Virus record (IMG/VR): IMGVR_UViG_3300026097_000805
Span: 62,001 to 126,000 of that record
Origin: a virus
DNA length: 64,000 nucleotides
Direction: 5' to 3' (one strand)
Shown piece by piece: positions 24,298 through 30,536 of the stretch. Position numbers and translations under genes: made by a program. Position 1 is the stretch's first letter. The number at the start of each line of letters is the position of its first letter. The notes beneath the pieces are model-generated. The model saw only the letters and a program-made list of their open reading frames with translations. It was not told where the DNA came from and ran no database searches.

Positions 24298-24605
24298 TCT
24301 TGAAACAATCTTCCATATTTGCTGGCCCAGGTCATCTGCCTGTAAATTCTTGCCCTATGGGCGTATAAGTCTTTTTTTTTTGAATCGTAGCTTAACTGAT
24401 ATACAAGATATTCGTTAGGTGTAAGAATACGGTCCCACGACAATCCTTTGATAGGCGGACGTCCCATTGAATCGTAAAATGTTTTTATAAGCACATACTT
24501 CTTGCCAGGCCATACAAGTTTACCAGAGGCTGTGCGCTTCCACCACCAAGCACGTTTTTCTTCCGCTCGTTCTTGAGGATCGCCCACGGCGTTAGCACCC
24601 ATCAT
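24294..24605 (-). CDS. Hypothetical protein (103 aa)
   Basis: Basic, Trp/Tyr-rich soluble protein with no recognised motif. Overlaps thyA and the DUF2452 gene by 4 bp each, so likely part of the nucleotide-metabolism operon. Confidence 0.55.
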   Translation of the reverse strand: MMGANAVGDPQERAEEKRAWWWKRTASGKLVWPGKKYVLIKTFYDSMGRPPIKGLSWDRILTPNEYLVYQLSYDSKKKDLYAHRARIYRQMTWASKYGRLFQE

Positions 24606-25456
24606 ACAGCCATTGGCGCCTTAATACTATCCATTGGATTATAGTTTAAAAGTTTGTAGTCATTTACGTTTGTTTCTAAAATACGATCCAAACTTCCAAA
24701 CGCAGGCATTTCAAGTTTAGGCATTTTTTTAGGTCTACGTTTGATTTGCTGTTCTACTTGTTCGATGTGGTTATTATAAATATGACAGTCCCCGCCAGTC
24801 CATATAAACTCGCCTACTTCTAGTCCACAAATTTGTGCAATCATGTGGGTAAGCAAACTATAGCTTGCAATATTAAACGGAACGCCTAAAAACATATCAG
24901 CACTACGCTGATATAGTTGACAACTTATTTTGCCATTGATTATTCTAAACTGTGCCATTGTATGACAAGGCGGAAGTGCCATTTCAGGAATCTCTGGAAC
25001 ATTCCATGCATTTAAAATTATACGTCTACTGTCAGCATTAGTATTGATTTCATCTATAATCTTAGCAATCTGGTCAACACCGCCAAAGTTGCGCCATTGT
25101 TTGCCGTATACAGGTCCTAAAGCTTTAATAGTATCCGTATTAGTATAACCTAGTTCTTTACCTTGTGCATCTGCATTAGCTGTCCAAATAGTATTTTTTC
25201 CATTTAGATTTTCCCTAGTATCTCCGTAAAGGATTTCGGCAAGCCTGCGCTCATCTGTGCCTCCTTCTAAAAACCATAAAAGTTCGCTTACTACACTCTT
25301 CCAGGCAAGACGTTTTGTGGTCACAGCAGGAAATCCTTTTTGCAGATCAAAACGCATTTGATAGCCGAATACTGTAAGTGTCCCTACACCTGTACGGTCA
25401 TTAACTTGTTCTCCGTTTTTTAGAACGTATTTTAATGCATCTAAATATTGTTTCAT
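24602..25456 (-). CDS. thyA: Thymidylate synthase
   Basis: 284 aa ThyA-type enzyme that methylates dUMP to dTMP using methylene-THF. The catalytic Cys is in LPPCHTMAQF (about residue 160), with the DRTG phosphate site near the N-terminus, RRIILNAWN, and the dUMP-binding YQRSAD and HIYNNH segments. The ATG at 25456 follows GGAAG; an in-frame TTG 12 nt upstream is less likely. It overlaps the DHFR stop codon, so the two enzymes of the cycle are coupled. Confidence 0.97.
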   Translation of the reverse strand: MKQYLDALKYVLKNGEQVNDRTGVGTLTVFGYQMRFDLQKGFPAVTTKRLAWKSVVSELLWFLEGGTDERRLAEILYGDTRENLNGKNTIWTANADAQGKELGYTNTDTIKALGPVYGKQWRNFGGVDQIAKIIDEINTNADSRRIILNAWNVPEIPEMALPPCHTMAQFRIINGKISCQLYQRSADMFLGVPFNIASYSLLTHMIAQICGLEVGEFIWTGGDCHIYNNHIEQVEQQIKRRPKKMPKLEMPAFGSLDRILETNVNDYKLLNYNPMDSIKAPMAV

Positions 25457-25938
25457 TACTTCTTCCAAATTTGAAATGTGACTTCAGGATGTTCTTCCTC
25501 ATGTGTCAAAAAGAATTTTTCCTCGATAGCTTCTAATGGCAAATATGCATCGCATTCAAACTCTCCGGGAATACGACTGATGTAAAACTCGTCGATAATA
25601 TCTAAAGTTTGTTCAATAATCTTAGGGCCGCCGATGATCCAAGTAATCAAGCTGCTATACTTTTGTTCGACACTGCGTATACCTTCAACTACATCACCGT
25701 TGATAAAATCATCTGCTAGTGGACAGTTTTCAGGCTTGCTGGTCACAACAACGTTCTTGCGCTTAGGCATAGGCTTGGGCATATCCGGGTCAAGATATGT
25801 TGCACTGCCCATTACTACCACGTGTCCTAAAGTATTGTCTTTAAACCATTGGAAGTCTCGCTTGACGTGTGGCCATGGCAGTGTGCCTTTGTTTCCTACT
25901 CCGCCTTTTTCGTCACACGCTAAGATTGCTTTTATCAT
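25456..25938 (-). CDS. Dihydrofolate reductase
   Basis: 160 aa, standard length. The sequence [21 protein letters not shown] includes the Trp and active-site Asp, and [10 protein letters not shown] and WIIGGPKII form the NADPH site. It reduces dihydrofolate left by thymidylate synthase, encoded directly after it. Overlaps the ferredoxin gene by 4 bp. Confidence 0.95.
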   Translation of the reverse strand: MIKAILACDEKGGVGNKGTLPWPHVKRDFQWFKDNTLGHVVVMGSATYLDPDMPKPMPKRKNVVVTSKPENCPLADDFINGDVVEGIRSVEQKYSSLITWIIGGPKIIEQTLDIIDEFYISRIPGEFECDAYLPLEAIEEKFFLTHEEEHPEVTFQIWKK

Positions 25939-26288
25939 TCTATCTCCATTATGGGTATACTCTTTTCGATATATTGTTCGTACTTGTTAGGAATACCGTT
26001 AAATTTCTCTGCATCTGGAGGAGAATCTTTTACTTCTGTGATATTTTCTCCCTGACCGCTAAGAACTTCGTTAATAGCATACCATTTATCGTGTTCTGCA
26101 CCTTCTAGTGCATTATCAGGAACAATTGCATCTACAGGACATTCCGGCTCGCATACTCCGCAATCAATACATTCAAGAGGATTAATCACTAGCATATCGT
26201 CTACTTCGTAGAAACAGTCTACAGGACAAACTGAGACACAGTCTGTATGCTTACATTTTACACAATTATCTGTGACTAGATATGTCAT
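25935..26288 (-). CDS. fdxA: 7Fe/8Fe ferredoxin (FdxA-like)
   Basis: 117 aa two-cluster ferredoxin. The N-terminal [19 protein letters not shown] and the [17 protein letters not shown] give the Cys patterns of FdxA-type proteins with one 3Fe-4S and one 4Fe-4S cluster. An acidic C-terminal extension follows. ATG 26288 is favoured by GAGGAT 9 nt upstream; an in-frame TTG is two codons earlier. It lies between gp44 and DHFR. Possible electron partner of the reductase at 1.4-2.2 kb (inference). Confidence 0.93.
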   Translation of the reverse strand: MTYLVTDNCVKCKHTDCVSVCPVDCFYEVDDMLVINPLECIDCGVCEPECPVDAIVPDNALEGAEHDKWYAINEVLSGQGENITEVKDSPPDAEKFNGIPNKYEQYIEKSIPIMEIE

Positions 26289-26383
26289 TGGCAAAGATCC
26301 TCATACATGATAGTATACTGTCTGTGTTTGCTCATATCACGTTTAAACACAGGTACAAATTCTAATAACTTTTTTAAAATCAT
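26285..26383 (-). CDS. 32-aa microprotein between gp44 and ferredoxin
   Basis: ORF with GCGAGGA 6 nt before the ATG; the start abuts the gp44 stop (TAAATG) and the TGA overlaps the ferredoxin ATG. Basic and hydrophobic, helical. The good ribosome site and exact fit argue it is real. Unknown function. Confidence 0.5.
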   Translation of the reverse strand: MILKKLLEFVPVFKRDMSKHRQYTIMYEDLCQ

Positions 26384-27298
26384 TTAAATCCTCGCCAGGC
26401 GAATAAGTGTCGCCGCTAAATTTATTTCAGGGTCTGCTACTAGCGTATGATCTACTAGCCCTTGTTTAATAGTTAGTACTGCGGTATCTTGTTGTTCTTC
26501 ATTTCCGAACAACGTAATATTGTCATACAGCCAGCGATAGATTTCTTCCATCTCTTCTGGACGCACTGCACCACACAACAGTTTACGTGCATCTTGAATC
26601 TTGCCTGCTTTAAACAGTTCTACCATTTCAATCTTCCAGTCTTGCTCTCCTGTGTCACCTTCGTGTGGTGCAAGCAAAACTCCATCCTGACAGTTCATCT
26701 GTACTGTGTTGATGCACTTTCTTAAGTCTGGATATGTTGCTTTGACATAAGTGTCGAGAGTATCCAAATCCGGAGTGATACCTTCAGTGATGAGGATCTC
26801 AGCGACCCTAGCAGTAAATTCTGTTTGATCGATCTTGGCAATATGGAAACCTTGGCACCTACTATGCAAAGCCGGAATAATACGGTTAGGATAATTGCAA
26901 GTAAGGATAAAACGTGCAGTAGTATGATACTCCTCCATAACTCCACGTAGTGCTGCCTGTGCGTTTGGAGATAAGTAATCTGCCTCATCTAATAATACCA
27001 CCTTAAAGTCGCCAAACGGAATCATTTGTACAAAGTTTACAATCTTATCGCGTACATCATCCACACTGTTTGTTCGCGATGCGTTAATTTCTAAGATGTC
27101 TAAGTCGTTGATGTCCAACTCATTAAACAACAGTTTAGCAAGTGTAGTCTTACCAATACCTGCATTACCACTAAACAGCAAATGCGGAATAGTTTTGTCT
27201 TTGATCCATGTGTTTACCTGTGCTCGTTGTGCTTCATCACGAAACACATAACCGCCTACTGTTTTAGGACGATACTTTTCTACCCATAATTCTTTCAT
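26384..27298 (-). CDS. 44: Sliding-clamp loader ATPase gp44
   Basis: 304 aa AAA+ protein that opens and loads the gp45 clamp. Walker A FSGNAGIGKTTLAK (about residue 45), Walker B LLDEADYLSPNAQ, sensor RFILTCNYPNRII and the SRC motif (HSRCQG). T4 homologues are of similar length. The small subunit gp62 is not seen here, so it should lie outside the window. Confidence 0.95.
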   Translation of the reverse strand: MKELWVEKYRPKTVGGYVFRDEAQRAQVNTWIKDKTIPHLLFSGNAGIGKTTLAKLLFNELDINDLDILEINASRTNSVDDVRDKIVNFVQMIPFGDFKVVLLDEADYLSPNAQAALRGVMEEYHTTARFILTCNYPNRIIPALHSRCQGFHIAKIDQTEFTARVAEILITEGITPDLDTLDTYVKATYPDLRKCINTVQMNCQDGVLLAPHEGDTGEQDWKIEMVELFKAGKIQDARKLLCGAVRPEEMEEIYRWLYDNITLFGNEEQQDTAVLTIKQGLVDHTLVADPEINLAATLIRLARI

Positions 27299-27459
27299 TC
27301 GTCTGCCTTCTTTTTCTTACTACCATAAAAACTACGTTTAAATTCAAGATTCTCTGTACGCTCTCCGGGAGGACATTTAGTAATAGTGCCGCCTTTGTCC
27401 AAGTATTCTTGTAATTGTTCTTTGGTTAACCCGCCATCTTTTGATTGTCGATCTATCAT
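27295..27459 (-). CDS. 54-aa conserved microprotein upstream of gp44
   Basis: Soluble, Lys-rich; has LTKEQLQEYLDKGG followed by CPPGER, a pattern I recall from small proteins near clamp-loader genes of marine T4-like phages. Overlaps both neighbours by 4-5 bp. Function unknown. Confidence 0.65.
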   Translation of the reverse strand: MIDRQSKDGGLTKEQLQEYLDKGGTITKCPPGERTENLEFKRSFYGSKKKKADE

Positions 27460-28001
27460 CTTGCCTTTACTCCAAAATGTTTATATGATTGTTGTACACA
27501 TTTAGCCTGATAATAACAGTCTGCTAATGCATTGTGAAGACTTTCTTGTATTGCTTTACGCGGATCTTGAGGCATCATAGCAAACAATGTTCTACTATCT
27601 CTAATCTGCCAGTAATTCCATGGAGCAGGTTTTTCTGCTTCTTTGTATAAATGTTGCAATATTACAAAGTCAAATGTAGGACCTTGACACCAAATGTAAT
27701 CTAGTCCAACACACCATTTGTTTAATTGACGTAGCATTTCTTGGACACTTACTCTTTCTAAGTCTTCGCTAAATGCTTCATCTTGAATTTCTTGAGGCTG
27801 TTTGCTCCACCAAGCAAGTGTATTATCATCAATACTACGATTATAGTCAGTAGTTTGTTCCTCAACGTCGCCTCGTAGATATAGAGGACTATGCGGTTCT
27901 GCATCTGTAAACGGGTCAAACTTAATAGCACCTAGCGTCATAACAACACTGTCAGGCTCTACACCTAGTGTTTCTAAGTCAATCATTCCATGTGTAGCCA
28001 A
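27456..28001 (-). CDS. DexA/DnaQ-like 3'-5' exonuclease
   Basis: 181 aa RNase H-fold exonuclease. Exo I is MIDLETLG, Exo II contains WCQGPTFDFVIL and Exo III has HNALADC. It resembles T4 exonuclease A and the Rv2179c-like exoribonucleases. The start is a TTG at 28001, supported by AGGAG 7 nt upstream. The upstream gap holds a sigma70 promoter and an inverted repeat whose 3' arm contains the ribosome site, suggesting control of translation or termination. Confidence 0.8.
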   Translation of the reverse strand: MATHGMIDLETLGVEPDSVVMTLGAIKFDPFTDAEPHSPLYLRGDVEEQTTDYNRSIDDNTLAWWSKQPQEIQDEAFSEDLERVSVQEMLRQLNKWCVGLDYIWCQGPTFDFVILQHLYKEAEKPAPWNYWQIRDSRTLFAMMPQDPRKAIQESLHNALADCYYQAKCVQQSYKHFGVKAR

Positions 28002-28008
28002 AAGAAAA

Positions 28009-28053
28009 CTCCTAACAATTTATACTATATTATAGCGTATAAACTGTTAGGAG
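28009..28053 (-). repeat. Inverted repeat spanning exonuclease promoter and ribosome site
   Basis: 16-bp arms with one mismatch (28009-28024 and 28038-28053) around a 13-nt loop. On the transcript the 3' arm contains TTAGGAG, the ribosome site of the exonuclease, and is followed by TTTTCTTTT. A long readthrough RNA would hide this site or terminate; RNA from the local promoter lacks the 5' arm. Confidence 0.7.
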
Positions 28054-28057
28054 TCAA
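28029..28057 (-). promoter_or_regulatory. sigma70-type promoter of the exonuclease operon
   Basis: TTGACT at 28057-28052, 17-nt spacer, TATAAT at 28034-28029; predicted start near 28022, inside the inverted repeat. Confidence 0.8.
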
Positions 28058-28060
28058 GTA

Positions 28061-28414
28061 TTATTTTACAAACTGTGCTAGTTCTGGAGCCTTCCAACCT
28101 TCTGGCTTGAGCACTTTACCGTCTTCACGCTTGCGTACCTTGCCTGTTTCTGGATCAATCTTTGCAAAGTTTGTGTCCATTACTTCTCGCCAAGCAGCTT
28201 CACTATCCCAGCCTGCTGCTCTAATAGCACCCATAGTAACAACTAAGATGTCCACTAGTGCATCGAGTTGTTCTACCTTGTCATTTGCTGCTACAGCATC
28301 AACAAGTTCTGCCACTTCTTCGTCAATAAGCGACAAGTACATTTTGTAGTTTGCGTCACTAGGTTCTTGGTCACACGCTGTCTGAAACGTGTCAATATCT
28401 TTAAATGGATTCAT
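28061..28414 (-). CDS. MazG-like NTP pyrophosphohydrolase
   Basis: 117 aa all-alpha protein with the EExxE...D motif of the MazG/PRA-PH superfamily (LIDEEVAELVDAV then LDALVDILVV). Such enzymes hydrolyse (d)NTPs or related nucleotides. Phage MazG proteins are common in marine phages, with disputed roles in (p)ppGpp or dNTP pools. Confidence 0.8.
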   Translation of the reverse strand: MNPFKDIDTFQTACDQEPSDANYKMYLSLIDEEVAELVDAVAANDKVEQLDALVDILVVTMGAIRAAGWDSEAAWREVMDTNFAKIDPETGKVRKREDGKVLKPEGWKAPELAQFVK

Positions 28415-28423
28415 TTTTTCCTC

Positions 28424-28822
28424 TTAAACAAATGCGCTCGGGTCTACAGTTGCATGTTCACCGTCATTATACTCGGCTCCAATTTGGACGCCTGCAGGCT
28501 TTTCATCGGAGAACGCAAGTATACTTTCTGCCTCAACCATACGTATATCCTTTTCGCCTTGAGAAGTTTCAATTTTCATACTCCGTGTCCATCTGCCATG
28601 TTCTATAAGGATCCAATCTCCAATGTTATATTCATCTAAATTGTCAGGACCTTTTGAGTATACTTTACCCCAACGCGGATATATTCCCCTAGTTGTTCCG
28701 TCATCGTCTTTTATGATTAATCCGCTAGCAGTTTTTTGCTCTCCAAAGTACATATCAACTACTAGAACTCTATTTCCGATTGCTCGTAGTTCACCTTTAA
28801 TTGTATTTAAATTAATAGCCAT
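28424..28822 (-). CDS. GroES-like cochaperonin (gp31-type)
   Basis: 132 aa beta protein. RAIGNRVLVVDMYFGEQ with a flexible ASGLIIKDD loop, a KVYSKGP strand and GDWILIEHGRW follow the GroES/Hsp10 plan (roof, mobile loop, barrel). In T4 gp31 replaces GroES for capsid folding. Remote homology, so substrate is inferred. Overlaps its upstream neighbour by 1 bp. Confidence 0.65.
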   Translation of the reverse strand: MAINLNTIKGELRAIGNRVLVVDMYFGEQKTASGLIIKDDDGTTRGIYPRWGKVYSKGPDNLDEYNIGDWILIEHGRWTRSMKIETSQGEKDIRMVEAESILAFSDEKPAGVQIGAEYNDGEHATVDPSAFV

Positions 28823-29142
28823 TATTCACCTTTTTTTATAAAGTTTCCGTCATCGTCTTCTTCCCACTCTGCTAATTCAGCAGCAGTTGGTTCAGTAGTA
28901 GTTGCACCTTTTTTAACCGCATGTTCGTCTACTACACCTTGGCTTGATGCATAATAATCTTTTAGCACTTCTTCTTTCTTTCGGACAATTTGACCACCAG
29001 AACCTAGTTCGTCGCCTCGAGCATTTACCTTAGCATTACCTACAGCAGGGGTTAATTCATTACGCTGACGCAGCAAGTCCATGTCAATTTGTTTACCTTG
29101 CATACTTTTGTAGACCTTGCGGCCTGTTTGTTTCATTGGCAT
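28822..29142 (-). CDS. Conserved hypothetical protein (106 aa)
   Basis: Hydrophilic, probably partly disordered; contains RGDELGSGGQIV. Strong AGGAGG ribosome site 8 nt before the ATG, and a weak late-like GATAAGTA upstream. Probably virion-related in marine T4-like phages, but not proven. Confidence 0.55.
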   Translation of the reverse strand: MPMKQTGRKVYKSMQGKQIDMDLLRQRNELTPAVGNAKVNARGDELGSGGQIVRKKEEVLKDYYASSQGVVDEHAVKKGATTTEPTAAELAEWEEDDDGNFIKKGE

Positions 29143-29169
29143 TTTGTATACCTCCTAATATATACTTAC

Positions 29170-29688
29170 TTATCTCAAGAACTCTTGCCAATCCAGGCCA
29201 TACTGGATTGAATTGATACGATGTACACCTATCAAATACAGTACATAACTTGCTACACTTGATCCACGTCCTACACCCCATACAATATCATTCTCACGCA
29301 TGTAGTCTACAAGATAGATCATATAGCGTAAAAGATTTCCCATGCCACGCTTTTCAAACTCATTTAATTCTTCAAAGCATCTTTCAAAATATTCGCCTGG
29401 ACATTTTTTAATAACGTAATCACGCACATCCATATTCTTGTATTCATCGGGCATAAACCATTCACCTTGACATACACCGTCAAAAGTCTTTTGATCTACA
29501 TCTAGGGGAATATACTTTTGTAGTTTGTCTAGACCCTGTTCTTCCATAGCGGCATTGAACTTGTCTACATCATCGTCGGCATCACACAATACCACATGCA
29601 CTTTGTCCGCATGGCCACTATAGATCATATCGACAAGATCGCGATTAGAGAATCGTGGAATACCTAGTTCATCTGTTTTCATAAGCAT
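29170..29688 (-). CDS. Free-standing fragment resembling bacterial DNA polymerase III alpha
   Basis: 172 aa. The C-terminal ~60 residues (VWGVGRGSSVASYVLYLIGV...YGLDWQEFLR) match the palm-proximal block of DnaE, where bacteria have PGRGSAAGSLVAYxLGIT and DPLxYxLxFERFLN. The polymerase catalytic Asp residues and the PHP and OB domains are absent. It cannot be a polymerase on its own; it may modulate replication or be a remnant under selection. The start is uncertain (two ATGs, no clear ribosome site). Confidence 0.7.
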   Translation of the reverse strand: MLMKTDELGIPRFSNRDLVDMIYSGHADKVHVVLCDADDDVDKFNAAMEEQGLDKLQKYIPLDVDQKTFDGVCQGEWFMPDEYKNMDVRDYVIKKCPGEYFERCFEELNEFEKRGMGNLLRYMIYLVDYMRENDIVWGVGRGSSVASYVLYLIGVHRINSIQYGLDWQEFLR

Positions 29689-29697
29689 GCACTTAGT

Positions 29698-29934
29698 TTA
29701 ATTGATATTGATTAAATTGTCAAGTCCGTTTTCACCGGTTTGTTCTTGATCTTTTAGTTTGGCTTTTGCTGTGCGTAATTGTAATTCTTGTTTATACATA
29801 TCTAAAATTACAGAAATCTGCTGTTGCACTTGGGGATTGCGAGAAATAAAATATTTCCTAGATAATTCGGAAACTTTATTTTCAATCTCTGAATCACTTA
29901 GGTCATTAAAATTATCTACTAGCGGGTTAAACAT
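29698..29934 (-). CDS. Helical hypothetical protein (78 aa)
   Basis: Almost entirely helical, with a coiled-coil-like middle. It overlaps the stop of the 189-aa fibre gene by 1 bp. Conserved-looking and compact; unknown function, perhaps assembly-related. Confidence 0.55.
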   Translation of the reverse strand: MFNPLVDNFNDLSDSEIENKVSELSRKYFISRNPQVQQQISVILDMYKQELQLRTAKAKLKDQEQTGENGLDNLININ

Positions 29935-30503
29935 TAACTAAATGATCCATACGATTGACGCAAAACTGTTAATCCTGCATCTGAAGTCCAAAAATCTACA
30001 ATAACAGGATTAGAGTCACTAACCACAGTAAACGATCCGGGCCAGTCAGTATGACTTTTGAATGATCCGCCTCCGCCTGCGGCCCACGAAATAGTATAAG
30101 TGGCCGTACCATCAGTAACAATTTCTAAACGTAATTTCGCAAGTTTTCCTGACTCTGGCCAATCCGTTAGTGTAAGTGTTAGATTGCCGCCTACTTCTAC
30201 TTTTTGATAATGACCATTTGCAAAACTAATATTTTGACTAGTGGTAATATTACCTGTTTCATAAACAGTTTCTGTAGTTGCAATGAAATCAGCTTCCTGG
30301 ATTTTATTCCCATTAAAATCATTGTCAGCATTTTTCTTAGCTGTATTGGTATCTAAGCTTGCTAGATCGGCTGCTGCTGCACTTAGGCTGTTTTTGATTG
30401 ATGTAAAGTTGTCACGAAACCCCTGCGAATCATTATCTACACCTGCAACAGGATATGTTGCATCAATATCGTTAATAGTAGTTGTGCTTATTGTAATGGC
30501 CAT
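29934..30503 (-). CDS. Tail-fibre-type structural protein (189 aa)
   Basis: The N-terminal YPVAGVDNDSQGFRDNFTSIKNSL module recurs in marine phage fibre proteins and resembles the NDGTGD/FRKVN modules of the larger proteins downstream. The C-terminal part is beta-rich. Late promoter 22 bp upstream of the ATG. Probably a short fibre or baseplate-associated component. Confidence 0.65.
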   Translation of the reverse strand: MAITISTTTINDIDATYPVAGVDNDSQGFRDNFTSIKNSLSAAAADLASLDTNTAKKNADNDFNGNKIQEADFIATTETVYETGNITTSQNISFANGHYQKVEVGGNLTLTLTDWPESGKLAKLRLEIVTDGTATYTISWAAGGGGSFKSHTDWPGSFTVVSDSNPVIVDFWTSDAGLTVLRQSYGSFS

Positions 30504-30524
30504 TTATTATTTCTCCTGCAACAT

Positions 30525-30532
30525 TATTTATC
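30525..30532 (-). promoter_or_regulatory. T4-type late promoter
   Basis: GATAAATA on the minus strand ahead of the 189-aa structural gene. Confidence 0.6.
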
Positions 30533-30536
30533 GTAG

